This document shows positions 17,394 to 25,611 of a stretch of 64,000 nucleotides of DNA, piece by piece; within the stretch, counting starts at the first letter, position 1, and each line of letters begins with the position of its first letter. The DNA is from Bacteroidales bacterium (lineage in GTDB: Bacteria; Bacteroidota; Bacteroidia; Bacteroidales; P3). A model generated the notes under the pieces. That model saw only the letters and a program-made list of their open reading frames with translations, did no database searches and was not told the origin of the DNA. A program made the position numbers and the translations under genes. The stretch covers positions 62,001 through 126,000 of the forward strand of contig JAFXAD010000062.1 in the NCBI GenBank assembly GCA_017522065.1, in the 5' to 3' direction.

Positions 17394-18944
17394 TCACATG
17401 GCAATCTCTTCGCCGGAGGCATCGAACAACTTAAACTCCATTAAATTGTACGTCTCCATCGGTTTGATTTCCAGCTTTATTTTATATTTCCTCTGCCATT
17501 GCCGACGCAGCGACCACAATCCTTTTGTCAGATATGCCTCGATGTAAGGGTGTGCGGTGATGGAGATGCGTTTCTCGTGTTGCGTCGTGGTAAGATAGCG
17601 TATGTTGGACTCGATCTCATCGACTACAGAAAAACTCGACTTGATTGTTCCAGTTCCATCGCAGAAAGGACATTTCTCCTGCACCTCGACCTCCACCACA
17701 GGGCGTACACGTTGGCGAGTGATCTGCATCAATCCGAACTTACTGAGTGGCAATATTGTATGTCTTGCCTTATCTTTCTTCATCTCTTCGGTCATCACCT
17801 CAAAAAGCTGGCGTCGATGGTCAGCTTTCACCATATCAACAAAGTCAACAATCACAATACCACCCATATCACGAAGTCTGAGTTGGCGTGCTATCTCCTT
17901 TGCCGACTCGATATTGACCTGCAATGCAGTATCTTCCTGTCCGGTTCCAGCTTTGATGTGGTTGCCGCTGTTGACATCAATAACATGCATTGCCTCAGTA
18001 TGTTCTATGTATAAGTATATACCTGAACGAATCGTCACAATACGCCCAAACGAGCGGCGGATATCACGCTGGACACCGAACTGGTCGAAAATCGGGGTCT
18101 CCATCTTGTAGCGTTTGACGATGTCGACCTTATCTGGAGCAATTGTTTTTAAATAGTTGCGGATTTCGTTACACACATCGTCATTGTCGCAGTATATGGT
18201 ATTGAAATCATCCGTAAGCACATCCCTGAGTAGAGTCGATGTTGTGCTCATTTCAGATTCAATAAGTTGCGGACCGTTAACAGTCTTGAGTTTCTTTGTT
18301 ATGCGTTCCCATTTCTCCATCAGGAGGTTGAGGTCGGCATCGAGTTCCGCGACCGACTTTCCTTCGGCGACGGTACGGACAATTAGGCCAAAGTTTTCGG
18401 GTCTGATGCTCTGAATCAGGCGGCGCAGTCTGTTGCGTTCTTCGTTGCTTTTTATTTTCTGGGATATAGAGACTTTGTTCGAGAAAGGCGTCAGTACAAG
18501 ATAGCGTCCTGCGAACGATATGTCGCCCGAAAGTTTCGGTCCTTTTGTAGAAATAGGCTCCTTGGCAATCTGTGCGAGAAGGTACTGTCCGACTTTAAGG
18601 ACATTGGAGAGATTACCCGACTTTTCGAAAACCGGCTCTATCTTGAATTTCTCGAGTCTGCGCGTAGTCGGGTCTCCATTCATGGCTAAACGCAAGTATT
18701 TTTCGAGCGAGTTGTATGATGGACCCAAATCTATATAATGCAGGAAACCATCCTTCTCGTCATCGATATCGATAAAGGCGGCATTGAGACCCGGCATAAT
18801 CTTCCGCACCTTGCCCACGACTATGTCGCCCACCGTGAAATGGCTGTTTTTTTTCTCTTTATGTAGCTCAACCAACTGTTTATCTTCAAGAAGAGCAATC
18901 TGCACCTCGTCGGCTGTAGCTGATATGATTAATTCTTTTTCCAT
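17394..18944 (-). CDS. rng: Ribonuclease G / E-type endoribonuclease
   Basis: 516 residues. S1 RNA-binding domain at about 35-130 (VGDIVVGKVRKIMPGLNAAFID), RNase H-like and DNase I-like catalytic parts at about 140-400 with DVNSG and GGIVIVDFVDM (metal-binding aspartates), and the zinc-link CPFCDGTG (about 426-433). It lacks the long C-terminal scaffold of RNase E. It would act in rRNA maturation and mRNA turnover. It sits downstream of HU and a 29-residue basic protein but beyond a strong hairpin, so it is transcribed by read-through or a separate promoter. Confidence 0.92.
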   Translation of the reverse strand: MEKELIISATADEVQIALLEDKQLVELHKEKKNSHFTVGDIVVGKVRKIMPGLNAAFIDIDDEKDGFLHYIDLGPSYNSLEKYLRLAMNGDPTTRRLEKFKIEPVFEKSGNLSNVLKVGQYLLAQIAKEPISTKGPKLSGDISFAGRYLVLTPFSNKVSISQKIKSNEERNRLRRLIQSIRPENFGLIVRTVAEGKSVAELDADLNLLMEKWERITKKLKTVNGPQLIESEMSTTSTLLRDVLTDDFNTIYCDNDDVCNEIRNYLKTIAPDKVDIVKRYKMETPIFDQFGVQRDIRRSFGRIVTIRSGIYLYIEHTEAMHVIDVNSGNHIKAGTGQEDTALQVNIESAKEIARQLRLRDMGGIVIVDFVDMVKADHRRQLFEVMTEEMKKDKARHTILPLSKFGLMQITRQRVRPVVEVEVQEKCPFCDGTGTIKSSFSVVDEIESNIRYLTTTQHEKRISITAHPYIEAYLTKGLWSLRRQWQRKYKIKLEIKPMETYNLMEFKLFDASGEEIAM

Positions 18945-18982
18945 GTATTACAAGCAAATATGCCATCTTATCGGTCATCTTG

Positions 18983-19038
18983 AAAAAACAAAAACAAATC
19001 ACACAACAAAGTCCTTGCGGACGCTGTGTAATTTGTTT
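18983..19038 (-). terminator. Hairpin terminator between the HU operon and rng
   Basis: A long stem with 14-nt arms (18992-19005 with 19025-19038, one mismatch) encloses a second small hairpin GTCC-TTGC-GGAC. The minus strand then runs into TTTTGTTTTTTCA (18983-18991). The other strand also has a T-rich tail. It lies between the 29-residue gene and rng and should limit transcription into rng. Confidence 0.75.
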
Positions 19039-19081
19039 TGGTTTTTGTTAGATGTCTCGTAAGAAAGAAAAAAGCCGGAGC

Positions 19082-19171
19082 TTATTTCTTCTTATGTCTG
19101 TTCTTGCGCAGGCGTTTTTTACGCTTGTGCGTAGACATTTTATGTCTCTTGTGTTTTTTACCGTTTGGCAT
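19082..19171 (-). CDS. 29-residue highly basic protein (AURKAIP1/COX24-type, bS22/mS38-like)
   Basis: The product begins MPNGKKHKRHKMSTHKRKKR and ends RKNRHKKK; over half of its residues are Lys, Arg or His. This matches the short AURKAIP1/COX24-domain proteins that many Bacteroidota encode beside HU; the family is related to the mitochondrial small-subunit protein mS38 and mycobacterial bS22, so a ribosomal role is likely. It is 19 nt downstream of HU and shares its promoter. Confidence 0.8.
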   Translation of the reverse strand: MPNGKKHKRHKMSTHKRKKRLRKNRHKKK

Positions 19172-19190
19172 AGTGATTAATTTTTAAAAG

Positions 19191-19475
19191 TTATTTCGTG
19201 TTGTTTTTTACTTCAATCATGAAAGACTTGGCCGGTTTGAAAGCCGGGATATTGTGTGCCGGGATTATAACCGTAGTGTTCTTTGATATATTACGGCCAG
19301 TCTTCTCTGCTCTTTTTCTAACTATAAAACTACCGAATCCACGAAGATAAACGTTCTCGCCTTCAGTCAAAGAATCCTTAACGATGGTCATAAACTCTTC
19401 GACGACAGCCATGACTGCGATTTTCTCGATACCTGTTTTCTTAGCAATTGAACTAACTACTTCTGCCTTAATCAT
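19191..19475 (-). CDS. HU-family histone-like DNA-binding protein
   Basis: 94 residues, the standard HU size. The dimerisation helices (KAEVVSSIAKKTG, VEEFMTIVKDSLTEGENV) lead to RGFGSFIVRKR and the DNA-binding beta-arm with IPAHNIPAFKPAKSF, close to the HU signature GFGxF-x-n-P-x-F-x-P. It bends and compacts DNA in the nucleoid. Own promoter upstream (19518-19547); followed by the 29-residue basic protein. Confidence 0.93.
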   Translation of the reverse strand: MIKAEVVSSIAKKTGIEKIAVMAVVEEFMTIVKDSLTEGENVYLRGFGSFIVRKRAEKTGRNISKNTTVIIPAHNIPAFKPAKSFMIEVKNNTK

Positions 19476-19517
19476 TTCTAAAAACTTTTAAATTATTTTT
19501 GTCTCAAATTCAGATTG

Positions 19518-19547
19518 CAAAAATACTAAAAAGAATTGAACCACAAA
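19518..19547 (-). promoter_or_regulatory. Bacteroidota-type promoter of the HU gene
   Basis: Minus strand: TTTG at 19544-19547, 18-nt spacer, TATTTTTG (TAnnTTTG) at 19518-19525. Predicted leader about 35-40 nt. Confidence 0.5.
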
Positions 19548-19619
19548 GTTTTTTTTTCATTTTATCGTCACAAAAACGAAAACAAAAACATCAAAACAAT
19601 GTTTTTCAATACTATACAA

Positions 19620-20486
19620 TCAAGATTCGACAGATGCTTTCTGTTTTTTCAGAAAGACTATCCAAAACAGCCAAATGGCTATCGCAAGTCCGAGAAGGAT
19701 CACATACCATGGGGCACCTATCGAGTCAGCCATTTCGACATCAATCACCCCTTGGCTTGCGAGGCGGTACAGGACAACCACCATCAAGTTGTTAGTGAAG
19801 TGGACAAGAATGTTTATCCATAGCGAGCCTCCGTAATAGAACACATAGCCCAGGACGAGTCCCAACACAAATCGCGGAAGGAATGCGAACACTTCGCCGT
19901 GGAGTAAAGAGAAGACAACGGCTGTCAGGACAATGGCAACATGGTGGTTGCGTAAAGAGCGGCACAGCAACTGTTGGAGTGCTCCTCTGAAAAAAAGCTC
20001 CTCGCATATTGCCGGCACCAAAGCCAAGGAAAATGCATTGGACAGCAGTATCCAGTTTCCATCACGCATCAAGTACACCTCCATCAGCGACTGGGAACGT
20101 TCTTCAAGAGCCCGCAATTGGGCCTCCAGCCCTTCCAGTCGCGACGGAAAATGCCAGGCGTCGTTCACCTGAGTAAGCCAGTCGGCAAAAGGCAGCACCG
20201 CGATGAGGATAACAAAGGCAGCACTCATCTTGACTGCCATCCTGTCAGTCTTGACCATCTGGAGATGGCGCAGCGGACGTCCATAGAACAATGCAGCAAA
20301 GACTATTGCTGTAGCCGCGAACATAATCACCTGGCTTATGTCGTTAAGTTCGGGGGAATCGACACCAAGACCGAACAACATGGCAAAGGCCGAACAGCCT
20401 GCGGCGATAATGAAAAATATTACAAACAACAGCAGCAGAGCTAACAGCTGCCCTCCCGGTTTAGTGGATTCAAAAAACTGCTTCAT
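19620..20486 (-). CDS. CPBP-family intramembrane metalloprotease
   Basis: 288 residues with about seven to eight hydrophobic helices. The CPBP (Abi/Rce1-type) motifs are present: EELFFRG (Glu162-Glu163, Arg167), FSLLHG with His196, and LVHFTNN with His229. These residues form the glutamate/histidine active site within the membrane. The ATG at 20486 is preferred to an upstream TTG. Natural substrate unknown; CPBP proteins act in prenyl-protein processing, bacteriocin self-immunity or anti-sigma cleavage. No bacteriocin gene is seen nearby. Confidence 0.87.
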   Translation of the reverse strand: MKQFFESTKPGGQLLALLLLFVIFFIIAAGCSAFAMLFGLGVDSPELNDISQVIMFAATAIVFAALFYGRPLRHLQMVKTDRMAVKMSAAFVILIAVLPFADWLTQVNDAWHFPSRLEGLEAQLRALEERSQSLMEVYLMRDGNWILLSNAFSLALVPAICEELFFRGALQQLLCRSLRNHHVAIVLTAVVFSLLHGEVFAFLPRFVLGLVLGYVFYYGGSLWINILVHFTNNLMVVVLYRLASQGVIDVEMADSIGAPWYVILLGLAIAIWLFWIVFLKKQKASVES

Positions 20487-20567
20487 GCTTTTACGAAATG
20501 TGAGCAATGCGATACTGTTTCGATTTTCAGAGCAAAAACTCTACAAATCGCTGATTTTTAATCTTTG

Positions 20568-20641
20568 TGACCCCGGCGGGATTCTAACCCACGACTTTCG
20601 GAACCGGAATCCGACGTTCTATACAGCTGAACTACGGGGCC
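20568..20641 (-). tRNA. tRNA-Arg, anticodon CCG
   Basis: The minus strand folds into a full cloverleaf: acceptor stem GGCCCCG / CGGGGTC with one G-U pair, D stem GTTC/GAAC, anticodon stem TCGGA/TCCGA with loop TTCCGGT (anticodon CCG, reads CGG), T stem GTGGG/CCCGC. Length 74 nt with discriminator A; CCA is not encoded in the DNA. Confidence 0.95.
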
Positions 20642-20736
20642 AAATGGTACTGGTCGACTGACTTTGTGGTGACAGTTTCACCTTAGTTAACGAGAATTAT
20701 CCTAATTATTGCGTACGACCAAATTTTTTTTTCACA

Positions 20737-21231
20737 TCAGGCATCAGCAAAGACCTTGCCATCGTCGAGAGTTATCTGAAGCTTAGTGTATTCGCTGTGA
20801 AAATCGTTTTTCAGACGGTCCAAGTAACGCACACTCTCCCACTTGCACATCGGTAGGTCGTGGAGCAGGTAGTTACCACATGATTGAGGTTGCGTGGCCG
20901 GCACTTCGTCCTGCGCGAGTATCCACTCCAAGCATTCTATGGTGAGACTTCGCATATCCTCGACACTGTATTGACCCAGCATAATCACATACATTCCTGT
21001 GAGACAGCCCATGGGTCCCACATACACGACATCGTCCTTCACTCTGGAATTACGGAACCAAGTAGCCATCAGGTGTTCCATACTGTGCATCGCAGATGGA
21101 GCCACAGCAGGTTCCTTGTTGGGTTCGGTTATGCGCAAATCATAAGTAGTGAAGCCTTTGTCCTGACGCGAAATGTAGATTCCCGGCTTAAGATGAGTAT
21201 GGTCTACAGTAAAACTCTGAATTACTTCCAT
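20737..21231 (-). CDS. luxS: S-ribosylhomocysteine lyase (autoinducer-2 synthase)
   Basis: 164 residues, normal length. The metal-binding HSMEH motif (His49, Glu52, His53), the catalytic Cys76 in GPMGCLTG and the third metal ligand Cys118 in PQSCGNY are all present. It splits S-ribosylhomocysteine into homocysteine and the precursor of AI-2, so it recycles the methyl cycle and may signal. It follows mtnN by 36 nt, and the pair carries out consecutive steps. Confidence 0.96.
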   Translation of the reverse strand: MEVIQSFTVDHTHLKPGIYISRQDKGFTTYDLRITEPNKEPAVAPSAMHSMEHLMATWFRNSRVKDDVVYVGPMGCLTGMYVIMLGQYSVEDMRSLTIECLEWILAQDEVPATQPQSCGNYLLHDLPMCKWESVRYLDRLKNDFHSEYTKLQITLDDGKVFADA

Positions 21232-21267
21232 TTTATAAAATGTTAATGTTTAAATATAAACTACTTT

Positions 21268-21933
21268 TTAAAGTGTTTCCAGGAATCGTTTCACGAAATG
21301 GAACGACCTGTCGCACATGGAGGCAAGAAAATCTTCCCATTGCTGCTGGTGGTTGTCGGTGCGGCCCGGAGTGTCGCTTATGACGCGAAGGCTGAGGAAT
21401 GGGATCTGCAGCAGATGGCATGTCTGAGCGATGGCTGCGCTTTCCATATCGCATGCCATTCCGTCAGGAAAATTGGTCTTGATTGTGTTCTGTCGTTCTC
21501 TGTCTGTAATAAATTGGTCGCCTGTGCAAATAAGACCGCTGACGAGACGCTCGTTCGGGAGGTGCGTCATCGCGACAGCATGGTCGAGCAGTCGTTTGTC
21601 GGCTTCGAAGCGGGCCGGAAGTCCTTGAACCTGACCGAGCTGGCATCCAAGGCCGGAGCCGCAGTCGACATCATGGTATACACATTGAGTTGCAGCGAGC
21701 ACGTCCATCACTTGCATACTCTGGTCTATACCTCCGGCAAGGCCGGTGCTGACGATAGCATCGGGATGGTGGCGGTCGACGAGACGCATTGTGCCAACAG
21801 CGGCATTGACCTTGCCTATGCCACACTGCCACAACACGATTTCGTTGTTACCCAAGCGGCCCGTATCGGCTCCAAGAGCATCGTACATCTGACGATACTC
21901 AATATCCATTGCTATGATGATTCCTATTTTCAT
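21268..21933 (-). CDS. mtnN: 5'-methylthioadenosine / S-adenosylhomocysteine nucleosidase
   Basis: 221 residues. Catalytic residues expected from the E. coli enzyme are seen: Glu12 in AMDIEYRQM, Glu164 in CDMESAAIAQ and Asp187 in VISDTPG; STGLAGG is the phosphate/ribose loop. It removes adenine from SAH and MTA and hands S-ribosylhomocysteine to LuxS, encoded next. 22 nt downstream of the DUF1846 gene. Confidence 0.94.
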   Translation of the reverse strand: MKIGIIIAMDIEYRQMYDALGADTGRLGNNEIVLWQCGIGKVNAAVGTMRLVDRHHPDAIVSTGLAGGIDQSMQVMDVLAATQCVYHDVDCGSGLGCQLGQVQGLPARFEADKRLLDHAVAMTHLPNERLVSGLICTGDQFITDRERQNTIKTNFPDGMACDMESAAIAQTCHLLQIPFLSLRVISDTPGRTDNHQQQWEDFLASMCDRSFHFVKRFLETL

Positions 21934-21955
21934 TTATTTAATGATTTATCTATTA

Positions 21956-23422
21956 TTATTGTTTTTTGGGTTGGGGATCGGAGGTTACATCGATGCCTAA
22001 TTTTTTGAATATCTTGATATCGACCTCTCCAAGCATTGTGGTTGTATGGACCTGGCAGCCCTTCAGCAAAGGCAACGTTGCAAGGGCGTTCTGGCAATTC
22101 TCGTCAGTGAGGCTGAGCATAGAGAGTGCAAGGAGCACCTCGTCGGTATGGAGACGCGGGTTCTTGCCGTGAAGAAGGTTGATTTTTGTATTTTGAATAG
22201 GTTCAATATATTTCTGCGAAATAAGCTTGATTGGATGGTCGATATGAGCGAGATACTTGATGGCATTGATCAGCATTGCTGCACAAGCGCCAAGGAGCGG
22301 GCTTGAATGGCCGGTGATGATAGTTCCATCCTCCATCTCGATGGCTGCAGCCGGGGCACCTTCTTTGAGGGCGCGTTCGCGGGCGGCGACGGTAGTGCGG
22401 CGGTCGTCGGTGGTTATCTTCATCTGCTTCATGAGGAGAGCATTCTTATCGACCTCAGATTCAGGAATACGTCCCTGCACATACTTGCACAGTGCCGAGA
22501 AATATCGACGAATGATTTCGTCCTTGGAAGCCTTGCAACATACCTCGTCGTCGCAGATGCAGAAACCAGCCATATTGACACCCATGTCGGTAGGCGACTT
22601 GTAGGGATTGCTGCCATAGATGCCTTCGAAGATTGCGTTGAGCACAGGGAAAATTTCGATATCGCGGTTATAGTTTACGGCCGTAACCCCGTAAGCATCA
22701 AGATGGAAGGGGTCGATCATATTGACATCGTTAAGGTCGGCGGTAGCGGCTTCGTAGGCGACATTGACGGGATGCTTCAGAGGTATACTCCAGATGGGGA
22801 AAGTCTCGAACTTGGCGTATCCGGCCTTGACGCCGCGGCGATTTTCCTGATACAGCTGGCTAAGACATACAGCCATCTTGCCGCTGCCGGGGCCCGGTGC
22901 TGTGACGACAACCAGAGGACGCGTCGTCTCGATATACTCGTTGCGTCCGAATCCGTCGGGCGAGCAGATGAGGTCGACATTGGTAGGATATCCGTCAATA
23001 AGATAATGATAATAAACATTTATTCCGAGACGCTCGAGACGCTGGCGGAAGGCCTGCGCGCTTGGCTGTCCGTGATACTGGGTTATGCAGACCGAATTGA
23101 CCATAAGCCCACGGCTCATGAACTCGTCGCGCAGACGAAGCACATCGTCGTCGTAAGTGATGCCGAGGTCGGCGCGGACTTTGTTCTTCTCGATGTCGCG
23201 AGCACTGATGGCAAAAACAATCTCAGCATCGTCGCGGAGTTGCATAAGCATTTTGAGCTTGCTGTCGGGTTCAAACCCTGGCAGTACTCGACTTGCATGG
23301 AAGTCATCGAATAATTTGCCTCCAAATTCGAGATAGAGCTTGTTGCCGAATTTTGAGATTCGATCCTTGATGTGTTCTGATTGGATTTTGAGATACTTCT
23401 CGTTGTCGAAACCTTGTTTCAT
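21956..23422 (-). CDS. DUF1846 (PF08903)-type protein
   Basis: 488 residues from the Met at 23422 (MKQGFDNEKYLKIQSEHIKD), which is where DUF1846 proteins normally start; an upstream in-frame Met would add 52 residues of A/T-rich spacer translation. A nucleotide-binding-like loop VTAPGPGSGKMAVC (about 175-188) is visible, and the protein has a well-conserved central domain (NVAYEAATADLNDVNMIDPFH). Biochemical role unresolved. It heads the run DUF1846-mtnN-luxS, so a link to the methyl cycle is possible, though only from context. A candidate -7 box TATTTTTG lies at 23501-23508. Confidence 0.85.
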   Translation of the reverse strand: MKQGFDNEKYLKIQSEHIKDRISKFGNKLYLEFGGKLFDDFHASRVLPGFEPDSKLKMLMQLRDDAEIVFAISARDIEKNKVRADLGITYDDDVLRLRDEFMSRGLMVNSVCITQYHGQPSAQAFRQRLERLGINVYYHYLIDGYPTNVDLICSPDGFGRNEYIETTRPLVVVTAPGPGSGKMAVCLSQLYQENRRGVKAGYAKFETFPIWSIPLKHPVNVAYEAATADLNDVNMIDPFHLDAYGVTAVNYNRDIEIFPVLNAIFEGIYGSNPYKSPTDMGVNMAGFCICDDEVCCKASKDEIIRRYFSALCKYVQGRIPESEVDKNALLMKQMKITTDDRRTTVAARERALKEGAPAAAIEMEDGTIITGHSSPLLGACAAMLINAIKYLAHIDHPIKLISQKYIEPIQNTKINLLHGKNPRLHTDEVLLALSMLSLTDENCQNALATLPLLKGCQVHTTTMLGEVDIKIFKKLGIDVTSDPQPKKQ

Positions 23423-23875
23423 AAAACAAAAATAATAAACCTTTACCAAGCCGGTGATGTTTGGTATAAGGAGGTGATATAAATAATTAACTACGGGATA
23501 CAAAAATATGTAATTTTCGACATATATGAGTTTTCTTGAAAAAAAATATATCAGACTTTTATCATTCACACCTATCAATCAGCACATTATATTGTTAATA
23601 ACATTTTTTAAAATAATTAACTTTTCTTCAAGAGCAGTCAAAAAAAAGGCATTCTCGCCGCAGGATTTATTTTTTTTTCGATAATTCAAAACAAAAAATG
23701 TCATGATACGTTAATGTAATGAATGAAATCCTAAAAATAAAAACGCTTAGCACAGCGTACAGAAATCATGTAAATCATCTGTCTAAGCAATTCCGACAAC
23801 AAAAGGACAAGATTGCATGTGCTAGGCGGGTGGGATTACATGATATAGTACAAGAGCGTTAATGACTGTAGAAAT
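23423..23875. other. Divergent A/T-rich intergenic region
   Basis: This 453-nt stretch separates the minus-strand DUF1846 gene from the plus-strand kinase. It holds a TATTTTTG -7 candidate for the minus strand (23501-23508) and several long A or T runs (23650-23700). Apart from a 47-codon ORF (listed separately) I see no gene, strong hairpin or repeat. Confidence 0.6.
23719..23862 (+). CDS. Possible 47-residue ORF upstream of the histidine kinase
   Basis: ATG at 23719 to TAA at 23860-23862, ending 13 nt before the kinase start. The product is Lys/Arg/Gln/His-rich (starts MNEILKIKTLSTAYRNHVNH) with no signal peptide or known motif. It could be a leader or small protein coupled to the kinase, or chance. 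Confidence 0.25.
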   Translation: MNEILKIKTLSTAYRNHVNHLSKQFRQQKDKIACARRVGLHDIVQER

Positions 23876-25408
23876 ATGAAAAGAACATTTTGGATATTAT
23901 TGATAACATTGTTTTCTTTGGCTGCGGCGAGTCTTTTGGTGGTGCAGTATGTACAGATGAAACGTACCGTGACTGTGAGCGACAACCTGTTCAACATAAG
24001 TGTGAACAATGCCATGGACGACATGATAGAGCAGCTTAACAGGCTGAAAGTCGAGGACTACATTGGTCAGAACGACCGGTACAAACTACTAAAGTTCAAG
24101 CGCATCGAAGAGTTGAACGACCGAATGCAGGGGATAATCAAGGAGAATTATTCAATTTTCTACGACACCAATATTGTAGAGGTCGGCATAACGATGATAG
24201 ACAGCGTGAAGCTGCTGCAAGGTGTCCACATCAGCGCTGACGACTCGAATGCCATTGCGCAATACAACACGCTGCTGTCGACACGCGACCGCTTGGCCGG
24301 TGGCGACGAGTTCTACAGCCAGTTCGTCACCGACATATCGGAATATGTCGTCGACAACATAATCACGTTGAGTACATTCAACTATACGCTTCTCGACTCG
24401 CTGATCACAAACAACCTGATGGTTAACGGTGTAGACATTCATCCTAACATAGGAATATATAACTACACCGACGACAAATTTTTGTATTGCAACGCCGAAG
24501 GCTCGGAAAACAAGCTGCGCGAATCGCCGTTCAAATACCGTTTCCACCCGAACGGCATGATGTCTCCCAAAGAATACTTCATCGTGCTTCAATTTCCGCT
24601 GTCTTCACTTCTGCTGAAAGAGAATTCGACAATGTATTTCATCATCAGTCTTATTCTTATAATTCTGATTATAACATTGTTCAATCTGTCGATGATCAGC
24701 ATCTTCAAGAAAGAGAAACTTGACGAGATGAAGACCGATTTCATCAACAACATGACGCACGAGATCAAAACACCGATTGCTACGATAGGACTGGCCTGCG
24801 AGATGCTACAAGACCCGACAATCGGGTCGGATCCCGAGAACAACCGTACGTATATAGGCATTATCAGCGACGAGAACCGTCGTATGAGGATGCTTGTAGA
24901 GACAATACTGCAAAGTTCGAAGATGTCGAGCAAGAATTTCGAGCTGAATCTGAAAGAGATCGACCTGAACGCCGTTGTGGAGAGCGTGGCATCGAATTTC
25001 CGTCCGCAGATTGCCAGCCGAGGAGGCAGCCTCAATTGTCGACTCGAGGCATCGCCATCGACAACAATTGGCGACGAACTGCACATAACAAACATGATTT
25101 ACAACCTAATTGACAATGCCATCAAGTATTCGCCCGAACGTCTTGAGATAGATATATCGACAAAAGCCGACAACGAAAAAATTGTACTTGCCGTCAAGGA
25201 CCATGGTCTGGGAATCAGCAAAGAAGACCAGAAGCACATCTTCGAGCGATTCTACCGAGTTTCGACAGGCAACGTGCACGACGTCAAAGGTTTCGGCATC
25301 GGTTTGAGCTATGTACAACAGGTTGTCCTGTTGCACAAAGGAACTATAGAAGTAGACAGCACCCCCGGCGAAGGAACAACATTCAGAATATCACTACCGA
25401 AAGAGTAG
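23876..25408 (+). CDS. Membrane sensor histidine kinase (RprX-like), no adjacent response regulator
   Basis: 510 residues. TM1 about 5-27, a periplasmic sensing domain about 28-250, TM2 about 252-276. The DHp domain carries the H-box MTHEIKTPIATIG with phospho-acceptor His295; the HATPase domain has the N-box NLIDNAIKYS, G1 DHGLGIS, F-box IFERFYR and G2 GFGIGLSYV. Overall it resembles the RprX group of Bacteroides kinases. Neither neighbour encodes a response regulator, so the partner lies elsewhere. Followed by a strong terminator. Confidence 0.92.
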   Translation: MKRTFWILLITLFSLAAASLLVVQYVQMKRTVTVSDNLFNISVNNAMDDMIEQLNRLKVEDYIGQNDRYKLLKFKRIEELNDRMQGIIKENYSIFYDTNIVEVGITMIDSVKLLQGVHISADDSNAIAQYNTLLSTRDRLAGGDEFYSQFVTDISEYVVDNIITLSTFNYTLLDSLITNNLMVNGVDIHPNIGIYNYTDDKFLYCNAEGSENKLRESPFKYRFHPNGMMSPKEYFIVLQFPLSSLLLKENSTMYFIISLILIILIITLFNLSMISIFKKEKLDEMKTDFINNMTHEIKTPIATIGLACEMLQDPTIGSDPENNRTYIGIISDENRRMRMLVETILQSSKMSSKNFELNLKEIDLNAVVESVASNFRPQIASRGGSLNCRLEASPSTTIGDELHITNMIYNLIDNAIKYSPERLEIDISTKADNEKIVLAVKDHGLGISKEDQKHIFERFYRVSTGNVHDVKGFGIGLSYVQQVVLLHKGTIEVDSTPGEGTTFRISLPKE

Positions 25409-25485
25409 AGCTGTCTCAATACCAAACAAGGATGGAAATTGACAAAACCGTACCTATTGTTATGATAATGGACAAATAAATTCAA

Positions 25486-25528
25486 AATGGCCGTTAGGAT
25501 TTTTTCCCTGACGGCCATTGTTTTTTTT
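25486..25528 (+). terminator. Rho-independent terminator of the kinase gene
   Basis: A 13-bp stem (25486-25498 with 25507-25519, one G-U pair) is followed by GTTTTTTTT. It lies about 80 nt after the kinase stop codon. Confidence 0.85.
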
Positions 25529-25555
25529 GAGTTTCACTTAGGTTTTAAGACGGCT

Positions 25556-25582
25556 CCGCCTGCCATCCTGAGTGGCTGGCGG
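25556..25582 (-). terminator. GC-rich hairpin downstream of the MBL-fold gene, weak terminator candidate
   Basis: CCGCCTGCCA / TGGCTGGCGG arms with a 7-nt loop and one mismatch, 30 nt past the stop of the minus-strand MBL gene. No U run follows on the minus strand, so it may stabilise the mRNA end or pause polymerase rather than terminate. Confidence 0.35.
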
Positions 25583-25611
25583 CTGTACCGGACTCTCTGT
25601 TATCGCTTTTC

